Both the position numbers and the translations under genes were made by a program. A stretch of 64,000 nt of DNA from Acinetobacter lwoffii (lineage in GTDB: Bacteria; Pseudomonadota; Gammaproteobacteria; Pseudomonadales; Moraxellaceae): positions 5,844 through 69,843 of the forward strand of contig NZ_DCLL01000061.1 of assembly GCF_002321025.1 (NCBI RefSeq). Direction: 5' to 3'. Below the pieces are notes generated by a model. It did not search any database, was not told the origin of the DNA, and saw only the letters and a program-made list of their open reading frames with translations. Shown here one piece after another: positions 1 through 8,635 of this stretch (the stretch's first letter is position 1; each line of letters opens with the position of its first letter).

Positions 1-282
1 GTCAGCACGACTTAAAGTGGCAGTAAATACTGGATAGTTATCGGCCAGCAACACGCCGTTACGGTCATAAATATAACCACGCGCTGGCGGCAAAGGTTGT
101 AGACGAATCCGGTTCTCATCAGAAGCTGTAGTAAAGCTTTCAAAGTTGAACAGTTGCAAATAGGCATAGCGGCTGACCAGCAGCAGCATAAAGAAAATGA
201 CAATCCCCATGGAAATCAAGACTCGACTGCGATAGATGCGCTTTTCTTGTTGTGCGTTTTTTAAAGGAAAGTGCTGCTTCAT
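1..282 (-). CDS. mrdA: Penicillin-binding protein 2 (peptidoglycan transpeptidase), N-terminal part
   Basis: This is the first 94 codons of the elongation-specific transpeptidase that cross-links peptidoglycan in the periplasm with RodA; the rest lies beyond the left edge. Seen: a basic cytoplasmic tail (MKQHFPLKN), one membrane anchor at about residues 22-42 (ISMGIVIFFMLLLVSRYAY), then the conserved PBP2 stretch ENRIRLQPLPPARGYIYDRN at about 60-79, where the PPARG.IYDRNG block is typical of class B PBPs. The ATG at 282 gives an unbroken frame to base 1. The upstream 238 bp are shared with the divergent yfaZ-like gene. In E. coli mrdA follows rlmH; here rlmH is 8 kb away. Confidence 0.9.
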   Translation of the reverse strand, partial: MKQHFPLKNAQQEKRIYRSRVLISMGIVIFFMLLLVSRYAYLQLFNFESFTTASDENRIRLQPLPPARGYIYDRNGVLLADNYPVFTATLSRAD

Positions 283-520
283 ACGCGATCGACTTAAGAC
301 CTGAGAGTGGTAGAAAAGAATCAAAGTGGAGTATTCTAACGCAACTGCACTTGATTTGATAATGAAAAACTGCCCTTACAATCAGTTCCTTTAAGCTTTG
401 ACTTTGCAGACATTAAAATTGTAAAGTGCTGTATATAAGAGTTGTGATAATTCTGCTAGAGTAAAATCTAATAAAAATAGGACTATACCAAAAACTATAA
501 TTAAGGAAGATGGTGAAGGA

Positions 521-1039
521 ATGAACAAGGTTTACCCTTTGTTAGCGTTTGCATTGTGGGCGAACGGGGCTTATGCACATGATCAGATTAATAATACTGC
601 AACCAAAATAGAGCCTGCTCAGGCAAAAGCCTTTAATGTGGGCGTGGGTTTTACCCAGAAATTACTGCATTTAAATACCGAATGGGTGAACCCTTATGGG
701 ATTGCTTATGTGAAAGGTGGTGTTTTTCTGGATGATGATCGTACGATTGGCGGTCAGGCAGGCTTTCGTTATCCTGCACATCTCACCGGCAAAGACAAAA
801 ATGGTTATTATGTCGGGGTTTATGCCGGTCATATCGACAGCAAACAGGTTGATGGCGAGTATGAAGGCCGTTTAGGTGCTGGCGTTGATTTGGCCTATGT
901 TTTGCTTAGTTCAGAACGGATCAGCAGTTTTAGTATCGGGATCGGTGCCGGAGAGAAACTCGAAGACCGAAATGGTCGTGCTGTGGCTGAAACAGAACCC
1001 CGGCTACAATTTTCCTATACTTTAAGTATCGGTTTATAG
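521..1039 (+). CDS. YfaZ-like outer membrane protein
   Basis: A 172-residue exported protein. Residues 1-20 form a signal peptide (MNKVYPLLAFALWANGAYA, cleavage after AYA). The mature part is rich in alternating aromatic/glycine strands (GFRYPAHLTG, GYYVGVYAGHID, AGVDLAYVLLS, LQFSYTLSIGL), as expected for a small beta-barrel, and resembles the YfaZ family. It is a single gene, divergent from mrdA and followed by the DUF445 gene 65 bp on. Function is unknown in the family; the barrel assignment is inference from strand periodicity. The ATG at 521 is preceded by purine-rich AAGGAAG and GAAGGA. Confidence 0.65.
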   Translation: MNKVYPLLAFALWANGAYAHDQINNTATKIEPAQAKAFNVGVGFTQKLLHLNTEWVNPYGIAYVKGGVFLDDDRTIGGQAGFRYPAHLTGKDKNGYYVGVYAGHIDSKQVDGEYEGRLGAGVDLAYVLLSSERISSFSIGIGAGEKLEDRNGRAVAETEPRLQFSYTLSIGL

Positions 1040-1104
1040 ACAAAATATTCGACCTTATTAATATGTGTATTCTGTGAACAAAAAATTAAATATGGAAGTT
1101 ATGC

Positions 1105-2421
1105 ATGCTTGAGTACGTCAACGAGTTGTGGCAAACCTTTGTAAACCGCCCGGATTTTTGGGCCGTGCTCAGCATTATTCCAGTGACTGCATTTGTAACC
1201 TGGGCTCACGTCTGGATGGCGCTGAAAATGGTCTTTTATCCGATCAATTTTTGGGGTTTCCATCTCGGGCCTTTACCTGTGGGCTGGCAAGGGATTGTGC
1301 CACGCAAAGCTGGACGTATTTCAGGCATTATTACCGATAACACACTGTCAAAATTAGGCTCTATCCGCGAATTTTTACAGGCGATGGATCCGGATGATAT
1401 GGCACGCATCATTGGCGAGCAGGTCGGTTTCGAACTGGAACACCTGATTGATGAAGTGATGATGGATCGCAATGCGGTGCTCTGGGAAAACCTACCTTTT
1501 GCTATTAAGCGCAGAATTTATGCACAAGCACAAAAACAAATGCCGGCAATTTTGCGTGAATTAGTGACTGAGCTGACCATGAACGTCGAGTCACTTGTAG
1601 ATATGCGTGAAATGGTAGTGAGCCAGATGGAAGGCGACCGTCGCTTGATGGTGCGGATGTTCCTGAAGGTGGGTCAAAAAGAGATCAATTTTATCTGGCA
1701 TATCAGTGCCCTCATCGGGATGTTCTTTGGTATTTTTCAGATGATTGTCTGGTTTGTGGTGCCGTGGCACTGGACTGTACCGTTTTGGGCTGCGATCTGG
1801 GGCTTTTTGACCAACTGGATCGCGATCTGGATGGTATTCAACCCGCTCTATCCACATCCGGTGAAGTACCCGCAATTCTTTGCCCGTACTGCAAACCGCA
1901 AGTTTCCGTGGATCAAACCGGTGATTCCGCGTATTGGCACCTATAACATACAAGGCGCATTTATGAAACGTCAGGATGAAGTCTCTGACGTCTTCGCAAG
2001 TGTAGTCACAGAAGATCTGATTACGTTAAAATCGATCATGACCGAGATGATGTATGGCGGCAGAAAAGATAAAACCCGCCGCATTATCAAACGTCATATT
2101 AATGAAATTATGGAAACACCCCTGGTTCGGACCTCTTTACAGCTGTCTTTAGGACCAAAAGAGTATGCAAAACTCAAGACGGACTTGATCGATCGCTCGA
2201 TTGAAATTACGATGGTGCCTGTATGCGACCCAGCATTTAATGCGAGCCGTGCACAGAAAATCTATCAAATGTTTAGAGACCGCATACGCGAGTTGACTCC
2301 GAAAGAGTTTCAGAACCTTTTACGTCCTGCATTTCAGGAAGATGAATGGATTCTGATTTTATTGGGTGGGGTAACCGGTTTTGTCGCGGGTTTAATCCAT
2401 TTGTTTGTGGCTTTCTTATAA
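1105..2421 (+). CDS. DUF445 family inner membrane protein
   Basis: A 438-residue protein of the DUF445 (YheB/YjiN-type) family, function unknown. Seen: hydrophobic N-terminus (about 18-45) followed by the family motif GWQGIVPRKAGRISG at 60-74, a long amphipathic middle, two membrane spans at about 197-245 containing the conserved TNWIAIWMVFNPLYP (236-250), and a hydrophobic C-terminal span (about 415-438). Family members are proposed to be membrane-anchored with an extended domain; substrate is not known. An ATG four bases earlier (1101) is out of frame. Next gene is adk, with an inverted repeat between. Confidence 0.75.
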   Translation: MLEYVNELWQTFVNRPDFWAVLSIIPVTAFVTWAHVWMALKMVFYPINFWGFHLGPLPVGWQGIVPRKAGRISGIITDNTLSKLGSIREFLQAMDPDDMARIIGEQVGFELEHLIDEVMMDRNAVLWENLPFAIKRRIYAQAQKQMPAILRELVTELTMNVESLVDMREMVVSQMEGDRRLMVRMFLKVGQKEINFIWHISALIGMFFGIFQMIVWFVVPWHWTVPFWAAIWGFLTNWIAIWMVFNPLYPHPVKYPQFFARTANRKFPWIKPVIPRIGTYNIQGAFMKRQDEVSDVFASVVTEDLITLKSIMTEMMYGGRKDKTRRIIKRHINEIMETPLVRTSLQLSLGPKEYAKLKTDLIDRSIEITMVPVCDPAFNASRAQKIYQMFRDRIRELTPKEFQNLLRPAFQEDEWILILLGGVTGFVAGLIHLFVAFL

Positions 2422-2436
2422 TGAGATGCCGGGGGA

Positions 2437-2454
2437 CACAATCGGGCGATTGTG
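2437..2454. repeat. Perfect inverted repeat ahead of adk
   Basis: CACAATCG-GG-CGATTGTG lies between the DUF445 stop and the adk start. It can form an 8-bp stem with a 2-nt centre and is not followed by a T run, so it is not a canonical terminator. It could be an operator, an mRNA-end hairpin or an adk leader structure. Confidence 0.5.
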
Positions 2455-2496
2455 GTCGTGGCGTCATACATATTGTTTAAATGAGGATGTTTATAT

Positions 2497-3156
2497 ATGC
2501 GCATTATCTTACTCGGACCACCTGGAGCAGGTAAAGGTACACAAGCTCAGTTGATCTGTAAGCGCTACAATATCCCACAAATTTCAACCGGTGATATGCT
2601 CCGTGCTGCAATTCGTGAAGGAACTGAATTAGGTCTACAAGCTAAAAGTGTCATGGACAATGGCGGTTTGGTTTCTGATGAGTTGATCATTGGTCTGGTA
2701 AAAGAGCGTATTGCGCAACCTGACTGTGTAAATGGCTGCATTTTTGATGGTTTCCCGCGTACCATTCCTCAAGCAGAAGCTTTGGAAAATGAAGGCATCA
2801 ACATCGATCACGTGATTGAAATTGATGTACCAGATGAAGAGATCGTACAACGTCTTTCTGGCCGTCGTCAGCACCCGGCATCTGGTCGTGTGTATCACAT
2901 CGTTTACAACCCGCCAAAAGTGGAAGGTAAAGATGACGAAACGGGTGAAGATCTGGTTCAGCGTCCTGATGACCAGGAAGCAACCATTCGTAAGCGTCTA
3001 GGTTCTTACCACACTGAAACCGAGCAACTGGTTGGTTTCTATCAAGGCCGTGCAGCGTCTGGTGAAAATGCACCAACTTATGACAAGCTAAACGGTTTAC
3101 GTCCAATCGATGAAGTTCAGACTGATCTTTTCGCGATTCTGGATCAGGCAAAATAA
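2497..3156 (+). CDS. adk: Adenylate kinase
   Basis: Converts ATP + AMP to two ADP in the cytoplasm, setting the adenylate balance. The 219-residue sequence has the P-loop GPPGAGKGT (7-15), the AMP-binding STGDMLRAA region (30-38), FDGFPRT (84-90), the LID beginning at RLSGRRQHPASGRVYH and the DDQEATIRKRL segment. The LID has H/S/D-type residues instead of four cysteines, so it is the zinc-free Gram-negative form. It stands alone, with a strong terminator right after the stop. The ATG at 2497 has GAGGA about ten bases upstream. Confidence 0.97.
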   Translation: MRIILLGPPGAGKGTQAQLICKRYNIPQISTGDMLRAAIREGTELGLQAKSVMDNGGLVSDELIIGLVKERIAQPDCVNGCIFDGFPRTIPQAEALENEGINIDHVIEIDVPDEEIVQRLSGRRQHPASGRVYHIVYNPPKVEGKDDETGEDLVQRPDDQEATIRKRLGSYHTETEQLVGFYQGRAASGENAPTYDKLNGLRPIDEVQTDLFAILDQAK

Positions 3157-3183
3157 TCGGCTGACGATGATTTTGACAATCGG

Positions 3184-3214
3184 AGAGCCCTAAGTCATAT
3201 TAGGGCTCTTTTTT
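3184..3214 (+). terminator. Rho-independent terminator of adk
   Basis: A 10-bp stem AGAGCCCTAA/TTAGGGCTCT with a 6-nt loop, followed by TTTTTATT, 28 bp after the adk stop. Confidence 0.9.
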
Positions 3215-3244
3215 ATTGCGTATTTGAACAGGGTACTTGTTGCT

Positions 3245-3457
3245 ATGAAATTTGGCGTATTGGTGTTGATGGTAGTCTTTCTGGCAGTATTGGTAGGTCT
3301 GTTCTATTTCAGTTTTAAAATACTGAACAAAGTACGTCAGGAAGAACGTGCGGAAAATGCAGCAAAGCGACCTGAGCGCCAGCTCCATCCAAAATTACAA
3401 GCTGAACTTGAACAGCGCAAGAAACAGGAACAGGCTGAACAAGATCAGGGTAAATAA
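3245..3457 (+). CDS. Small single-pass membrane protein, unknown function
   Basis: I do not recognise a family. The 70-residue product has one hydrophobic span at the N-terminus (MKFGVLVLMVVFLAVLVGLF) followed by a highly charged, probably helical tail (KVRQEERAENAAKRPERQ ... LEQRKKQEQAEQDQG). The ATG at 3245 is preferred over an in-frame TTG at 3224, which has no ribosome-binding site. It lies between the adk terminator and a bidirectional terminator shared with nth, so it is its own transcript or read-through from adk. Being alone and well-formed it is probably real. Confidence 0.6.
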   Translation: MKFGVLVLMVVFLAVLVGLFYFSFKILNKVRQEERAENAAKRPERQLHPKLQAELEQRKKQEQAEQDQGK

Positions 3458-3525
3458 TCCATAATAGTTCAGCTCAACTAAAAATTTGGTTTAAACGAAA
3501 AGCAGTTTTCTTAAAGTCGATAAAA

Positions 3526-3551
3526 AGGTGACACATTGGTCACCTATTTTT
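3526..3551. terminator. Bidirectional terminator
   Basis: Stem AGGTGAC/GTCACCT with a 6-nt loop, A run on the left and ATTTTTTAT on the right; placed between two convergent genes (small membrane protein and nth) and able to serve both. Confidence 0.8.
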
Positions 3552-3574
3552 TATCCCATCTTGATTGCGCCGTT

Positions 3575-4288
3575 CTATTCAGCAAGCTCAATATTTTTCA
3601 CTGCAATCGAGCGGGCTGCACCAAATTCGAATCGGTCCGGCCAGTTACATACATCGGATACTACACATTCATGACATTTCGGTTTGCGCGCAATACACGT
3701 ATAACGACCGTGTAAAATCAGCCAGTGATGTGAATCAATGATAAATTCCTTGGGAATGACTTTGACCAGACGGTGTTCAACTTCCAGCACATTTTTACCT
3801 ACCGCTAGTCCGGTACGGTTACCGACCCGGAAAATATGCGTATCAACTGCCATGGTCGGCTGACCAAAGGCCGTATTTAGCACCACATTCGCCGTTTTAC
3901 GACCTACACCCGGCAGGGCTTCTAAGTCTGCACGATTGTCCGGTACCACGCTGTTGTGCTTCTGAATCAGTATCTCGCAGGCTTTAATCACGTTGACCGC
4001 TTTCGAGTTATATAAACCAATGGTCTTGATATATTCCTTCAAACCGTCCACACCTAGCGCATAAATGGCTTCCGGTGTATTGGCGACGGGAAAGAGTTTG
4101 TCTGTGGCTTTGTTGACACTGACATCGGTAGCTTGAGCAGAGAGCGTGACCGCGACCAGCAATTCAAAGGGATTCGCATAATTCAGCTCGGTTTTTGGAT
4201 TGGGTCGCTGTTCACGCAGACGTTCAAAAAAGGTCTGAATCTGCTTTTTGGTCATGTTTTTAACGGGTTTGGCCTTTGCTGTGGTCAT
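3575..4288 (-). CDS. nth: Endonuclease III (DNA glycosylase/AP lyase)
   Basis: Base-excision repair enzyme that removes oxidised pyrimidines and cuts the AP site. Seen: helix-hairpin-helix LPGVGRKTANVVLN at about 125-138 with catalytic Lys131, catalytic Asp149 in VDTHIFR, and the C-terminal [4Fe-4S] cluster ligands Cys198, Cys205, Cys208 and Cys214 (spacing 6-2-5). At 237 residues it is about 25 longer than E. coli Nth, with an extra basic N-terminus and C-terminal tail. An internal Met12 would shorten it but has no ribosome-binding site. Its start is 3 bp after the rsxB-like stop, so the two are cotranscribed; in E. coli nth also ends the rsx operon. Confidence 0.96.
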   Translation of the reverse strand: MTTAKAKPVKNMTKKQIQTFFERLREQRPNPKTELNYANPFELLVAVTLSAQATDVSVNKATDKLFPVANTPEAIYALGVDGLKEYIKTIGLYNSKAVNVIKACEILIQKHNSVVPDNRADLEALPGVGRKTANVVLNTAFGQPTMAVDTHIFRVGNRTGLAVGKNVLEVEHRLVKVIPKEFIIDSHHWLILHGRYTCIARKPKCHECVVSDVCNWPDRFEFGAARSIAVKNIELAE

Positions 4289-4291
4289 GTT

Positions 4292-5083
4292 CTATCCCTG
4301 TAAAGCCTGTAATTGCTGTGTCAGTTCTTCCAGTTGGGTGCGTTTTCGGGCATCTTCACGAACCGAAAGCTGTTTTTCCAGTTTTTTAATTTGGGTACGT
4401 AGTTTTGCCAGTTCAATCGTGGTCTTGGAATCGAGGGCTACAGGTGCATTCTCTGGCTTGCTTGCGACTTCAATCACAGGAAGTTGCTCATTTAAAGCAG
4501 AGAAACGGGCAAACAGGGCAGTATCAATTTCTGCACGGACCACAGGTCCCTTACGATCGGTACGCCGTTTTTCTTCACGCTGGATGTGCGCATAGTAACG
4601 CTGACGCAGATCATCCTGTTCCGCAAGACGCTGTGCTTCAGTCGGCAAGGGTTGTTGATCTTCAACCAAATCGATGCAGTCTACCGGACAAGGAGGAATA
4701 CATAACTCACAGCCGGTACATAGGTCGGTCAGAATGGTATGCATTAGTTTACCGGAACCAATAATTGCATCGACCGGGCAGGCGCTAATGCATTTGGTAC
4801 AGCCAATACATTCATCTTCACGAATTACGGCTTTGATGCGCTGAGGACGACCATCGGCTTGAACTGGCCAGACACTTTCTTCTGCCACAAGTTTAGGACG
4901 ATTTAATAATCTAGCCAAAGCATCGGCAACAGGCTGTCCGCCCGGCACACATTTATTGGCATTTTCCCCCTCAGTAATCGACTGGGCATAAGGTAAACAT
5001 CCGTCACGGTGACCGCAGAGTCCACACTGGGTTTGAGGGAGTAAAGCGTCAATCGATTGGACCAGAGAAATGGGCGAATTCAT
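4292..5083 (-). CDS. RsxB/RnfB-like iron-sulfur protein (orphan)
   Basis: A 263-residue ferredoxin-type protein resembling RnfB/RsxB, the electron-entry subunit of the Rnf/Rsx membrane complex. Seen: an N-terminal Fes domain with Cys20, 23, 29 and 45, and two [4Fe-4S] ferredoxin motifs, Cys92/95/98/102 (CIGCTKCISACP) and Cys122/125/128/132 (CTGCELCIPPCP). The usual N-terminal membrane anchor is missing (it starts MNSPISLVQSIDALLP). The C-terminal 60 residues are a Lys/Leu heptad-like coiled coil (LRTQIKKLEKQLSV) not found in E. coli RsxB. No rsxA, C, D, G or E gene is nearby, yet nth follows directly as in E. coli. Partner is unknown; it may deliver electrons to another enzyme or to cluster repair. 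Confidence 0.8.
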   Translation of the reverse strand: MNSPISLVQSIDALLPQTQCGLCGHRDGCLPYAQSITEGENANKCVPGGQPVADALARLLNRPKLVAEESVWPVQADGRPQRIKAVIREDECIGCTKCISACPVDAIIGSGKLMHTILTDLCTGCELCIPPCPVDCIDLVEDQQPLPTEAQRLAEQDDLRQRYYAHIQREEKRRTDRKGPVVRAEIDTALFARFSALNEQLPVIEVASKPENAPVALDSKTTIELAKLRTQIKKLEKQLSVREDARKRTQLEELTQQLQALQG

Positions 5084-5432
5084 GTATAACCAGCGTTACT
5101 CATGGCAAGCATGAGAGAGTAAGTGAAACAAAATATGTCGATTCATCAATTTTAACATATTTTTAAACTCCTAAGTCGTGCGCAATTAAGGGTCAACTTG
5201 TGCCTTATTATTAGGCATAAATCTGAATGTAAGCCTTGATTCGATTGGCATTTCCTGACATAGAAAAAATTTTCATAATCAATATAAATATTTGTTATCA
5301 AATTAATTTTAAAGTATTTTCAAAAAAAGTATTGTAGATTAGTTACAAAAGATATTTAATATTTTGCGCCAAAATTTAACATTGATTGTAAATTTGACCA
5401 ATTTTGATCCATTTTCTGCTGAGGATTAAGCG
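5084..5432. other. Intergenic region, AT-rich, upstream of gdhA
   Basis: 349 bp between the divergent rsxB-like gene and gdhA. No ORF. It holds a short dyad TGCCT-N7-AGGCA at 5201-5217 and a very AT-rich block (about 5270-5400) just upstream of gdhA, which suits a regulated promoter; no certain -35/-10 pair is claimed. Confidence 0.5.
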
Positions 5433-6776
5433 TTGAAATACAACACACTTAATGAGTTCCTAGATTACGTAAAATCACGTGATGCACATCAACCAGAATT
5501 TCTTCAAGCTGTAGAAGAAGTGATGACCAGTTTGTGGCCGTTCATTGAAAAGAACCCACAATACGCAGCACATGGTTTACTAGAACGTCTAGTTGAGCCA
5601 GAACGTGCGATCCAGTTCCGAGTTTCTTGGGTAGATGACCAAGGTCAGACTCAAGTAAACCGTGCGTTCCGCGTACAGTACAACTCAGCGATCGGTCCAT
5701 TTAAAGGTGGTATGCGTTTCCACCCTTCAGTGAATCTTTCAATCCTAAAATTCTTAGGCTTTGAGCAAACATTTAAAAATGCTTTAACCACACTTCCTAT
5801 GGGTGGCGGTAAAGGCGGTTCTGATTTTGACCCTAAAGGCAAATCAGAAGGCGAAATCATGCGTTTCTGCCAGGCTTTAATGATCGAGCTGTATCGTCAC
5901 CTTGGTGCGAACACAGATATCCCTGCAGGTGATATTGGTGTAGGCGGTCGTGAAGTGGGCTACATGGCCGGCATGATGAAAAAATTAAGTAACGATACGG
6001 CATGTGTATTCACTGGTAAAGGTTTAACTTTCGGTGGTTCATTGGCACGTCCGGAAGCAACGGGTTACGGTACTGTGTATTTCGCTGAGGAAATGCTTAA
6101 GTCTCGTGGCGAAAGCTTCAAAGATAAAGTCGTTGCGATTTCAGGTTCTGGTAACGTTGCGCAATATGCTGCTGAAAAAGCAATGTACCTCGGTGCGAAA
6201 GTGGTTTCACTTTCTGACTCTGCCGGTACAGTTCACGTTAAAGACGGTTTCACTGAGGCGCTTCTTGCTGAAGTCATGGAACTTAAAAATGTAAAACGTG
6301 GCCGTATTTCAGAATTCGCGTCTAAACATGGTTTCGAATATCTTGAAGGACAACGTCCTTGGGGTATCAAGTGTGATATCGCATTGCCATGTGCGACTCA
6401 AAACGAACTTGATGCAGACGACGCTGCTCAGCTTCTTGCAAACGGTGTAATCTGTGTGGCTGAAGGTGCGAACATGCCTTCTACGCTTGAAGCGGTTGAG
6501 AAATTCGTTGAAGCGAAAATTCTTTATGCGCCAGGTAAAGCATCAAATGCAGGTGGTGTGGCAACTTCTGGTCTTGAAATGTCTCAAAACGCATTGCGTT
6601 TAGGCTGGACTTTCGAAGAAGTTGACGAGCGCTTACACGCGATCATGAAAGAAATTCACCGCAACTGCGTAAAATTCGGTACTAAGGAAGACGGTACTGT
6701 GAACTATGTTGACGGTGCGAACATTGCTGGCTTCGTAAAAGTTGCTGATGCAATGCTTGCTCAAGGCGTATTCTAA
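5433..6776 (+). CDS. gdhA: NADP-type glutamate dehydrogenase
   Basis: Makes glutamate from 2-oxoglutarate, ammonia and NADPH. The 447 residues match the hexameric bacterial GdhA length. Seen: the substrate/catalytic block FKGGMRFHPSVN (90-101), PMGGGKGGSDFDPKG with catalytic Lys127, PAGDIGVGGREVGYM, and the Rossmann motif VVAISGSGNVAQYAA. The start is a TTG with GAGGATTAAG immediately upstream; there is no usable ATG near the conserved N-terminus. A strong terminator follows. The long AT-rich upstream region suggests regulation by nitrogen or growth rate. Confidence 0.96.
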   Translation: MKYNTLNEFLDYVKSRDAHQPEFLQAVEEVMTSLWPFIEKNPQYAAHGLLERLVEPERAIQFRVSWVDDQGQTQVNRAFRVQYNSAIGPFKGGMRFHPSVNLSILKFLGFEQTFKNALTTLPMGGGKGGSDFDPKGKSEGEIMRFCQALMIELYRHLGANTDIPAGDIGVGGREVGYMAGMMKKLSNDTACVFTGKGLTFGGSLARPEATGYGTVYFAEEMLKSRGESFKDKVVAISGSGNVAQYAAEKAMYLGAKVVSLSDSAGTVHVKDGFTEALLAEVMELKNVKRGRISEFASKHGFEYLEGQRPWGIKCDIALPCATQNELDADDAAQLLANGVICVAEGANMPSTLEAVEKFVEAKILYAPGKASNAGGVATSGLEMSQNALRLGWTFEEVDERLHAIMKEIHRNCVKFGTKEDGTVNYVDGANIAGFVKVADAMLAQGVF

Positions 6777-6800
6777 GTCTGACTTAGTCTAAGCTGAAAA

Positions 6801-6828
6801 AACCGGGGCTATTGCCCCGGTTTTTTTT
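6801..6828 (+). terminator. Terminator of gdhA
   Basis: Stem AACCGGGGC/GCCCCGGTT with a 4-nt loop, A-rich on the left and eight T on the right; usable in both directions because the lipoprotein gene converges on it. Confidence 0.92.
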
Positions 6829-6847
6829 ATATCTGGTATTTTTAGTT

Positions 6848-7621
6848 TTAGAGAGCACCCTTAACTATTTCACGCTCAACCGCCATATCAAAAATATAGG
6901 CATATTTCGATTGATCAGCTGCCGGATGCTTAATTTCAAAACGTTTGACCCGAATAATCTGCCGTTCATTTGGTGAATGCCGAAAACCTTCAATCTGATC
7001 ATAGAATAAAGTCCAGTCTTTATCGACCTGAGTTTTCAGGCCATTCTGATCATATTTCACTTCTTTGACTTGCAAGCAGCTTTGTTGGGTTACGCCGGTA
7101 CATTGTTTGGTATCGGGGGAAATTTCCAGAAAAATTGTTTCAGCCTGTCCTTGGTATTTGGTTTCCGGAGTCATTTTCCCGATAAATTCATAGGTTTGAC
7201 CATTTGCGGCCATCAACGTCAGGGTCGGCTTGTCAGGATCTGTGGTATTGAGCGTAAAAGGAATGTCACGCTTCTGTAAAAGTTGGCTGACAAAACGTTC
7301 CTGCTCCATCAATGCTGCATCACAGGCCATTTCAGTGCCTATAACTTCGCTGGTGGTGATGATATTGTTTTTGACTGACCAGGTCGTCCCGAGTCCATTA
7401 CAGCCCGTCACGGCGCTCAGCCGGCCTTGAGCGTTGAAACTCAGTACAACGGGTCGTTCTAGTCCACGATTCAGTTCCCAGTAATAGGCTGGAAGAATCT
7501 GATCTGCATTTTTTTGTTGGATGGTGGCCACCGCAAGATCTCCAGCTCGTTGAATATCACTGGACTGACAGCCTGCAAAAGTTAAAGGCAATAATGCCAG
7601 CACAATAAATTTTAATTTCAT
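6848..7621 (-). CDS. META (HslJ-like) and DUF4377 domain lipoprotein
   Basis: A 257-residue lipoprotein. The start MKLKFIVLALLPLTFAGCQSS gives a clean signal peptide with lipobox TFAGC; a longer in-frame ORF to 7690 adds 23 residues in front of the signal peptide and is rejected. The middle (about 45-150) resembles the META/HslJ domain (LSAVTGCNGLGTTW, TEMACDAALMEQE), with the Cys pair seen in the family; the C-terminal 100 residues (QGQAETIFLEISPDTKQC ... DWTLFYDQIEGFRHSPNERQIIRVKRFEI) fit DUF4377. Role is unknown; META proteins are linked to stress or drug tolerance in some species. It is a single gene. Confidence 0.75.
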   Translation of the reverse strand: MKLKFIVLALLPLTFAGCQSSDIQRAGDLAVATIQQKNADQILPAYYWELNRGLERPVVLSFNAQGRLSAVTGCNGLGTTWSVKNNIITTSEVIGTEMACDAALMEQERFVSQLLQKRDIPFTLNTTDPDKPTLTLMAANGQTYEFIGKMTPETKYQGQAETIFLEISPDTKQCTGVTQQSCLQVKEVKYDQNGLKTQVDKDWTLFYDQIEGFRHSPNERQIIRVKRFEIKHPAADQSKYAYIFDMAVEREIVKGAL

Positions 7622-7748
7622 GGACTTATAATGAAGTATATAAAGTTCAAACAATAATAATGGATGTATTGTAAAAAAATATGGATACATTTCGCAGCTT
7701 TGAGTTGCAAAATGTATCCATCATTAAGATTTTAGCGCTGAAGCAAGA

Positions 7749-8525
7749 TTAATCGAAGCGGTAAATATCCATACCGAGTGAACCCATGGTGAAACTGCTA
7801 TGTACCAGACTAAAACGCTGACCTGTGCCCATCGCAAAGAAAATCGGAGCAAAATGTTCCAGCGTTGGATGATTCCGTGCCATATGCGGAATATTGGACC
7901 AGTCCAGTACAGCATCATAATCATTGTGCGTCAGTTTATGCACCACAAAATTACGGAAGCCTGAGGCCCATTCGGGTACATCAGCAGCCGATCCATCCCA
8001 AGACAGTTCACGTAAATTATGGGTAATACTGCCCGAACCAATCAGCAGGATTTGCTGTTCACGTAAAGGTGCGAGACTTTGACCAATCTGATAAATCTCA
8101 TCCGCACTCATCGACATGGGTAAGGAAATTTCTACCACGGGAATGTTGGCATCTGGATACATATGTAGCAGCGGCATCCATACACCATGATCACGCGGAC
8201 GAGTACTGTTGGCATGTGCAGAAAAGCCGGCATTGGCCAGCAAGCCTAAGACTTTCTCGGCCAATTCAGGATTTCCCGGTGCAGGGTAGCGTAATTGATA
8301 AAGTTCAGGCGGGAAACCACGAAAATCATGCCAAGTTTCTGGGCGAATTGCGCTACTGACTTCCAACGCATCACTTTCCCAATGTGCAGACATCACAATA
8401 ATCGCTTCCGGGCGTGGCAGATTTTCACTCAAACGATGCAAGGCAGGACCCACTTGCTCAGGATTCAGCGCCAGCATAGGAGAGCCATGAGAAATAAATA
8501 AGCCGGGCAACGTTTGTAAGTTCAT
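7749..8525 (-). CDS. ygiD: YgiD-type extradiol ring-cleavage dioxygenase (DODA family)
   Basis: A 258-residue protein of the LigB/DODA superfamily, zinc or iron dependent; E. coli YgiD cleaves 4,5-DOPA. Metal and active-site motifs: FISHGSPM with His13, MSAHWES, RPRDHGVWMPLLHMYP and IGSGSITHNL, covering the expected histidines. Length and order fit YgiD over the whole protein. It stands alone. The physiological substrate in this organism cannot be told from the sequence. Confidence 0.85.
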   Translation of the reverse strand: MNLQTLPGLFISHGSPMLALNPEQVGPALHRLSENLPRPEAIIVMSAHWESDALEVSSAIRPETWHDFRGFPPELYQLRYPAPGNPELAEKVLGLLANAGFSAHANSTRPRDHGVWMPLLHMYPDANIPVVEISLPMSMSADEIYQIGQSLAPLREQQILLIGSGSITHNLRELSWDGSAADVPEWASGFRNFVVHKLTHNDYDAVLDWSNIPHMARNHPTLEHFAPIFFAMGTGQRFSLVHSSFTMGSLGMDIYRFD

Positions 8526-8635
8526 AAGTCAAACCACATCTGGAAGATGCCTCAATAATGCATGAAAAATAGAAATAAGAGCAGAAGAGATTATTCAACA
8601 AAACGTTGCATATAAAGAACGCTTCAGCAAAATCA

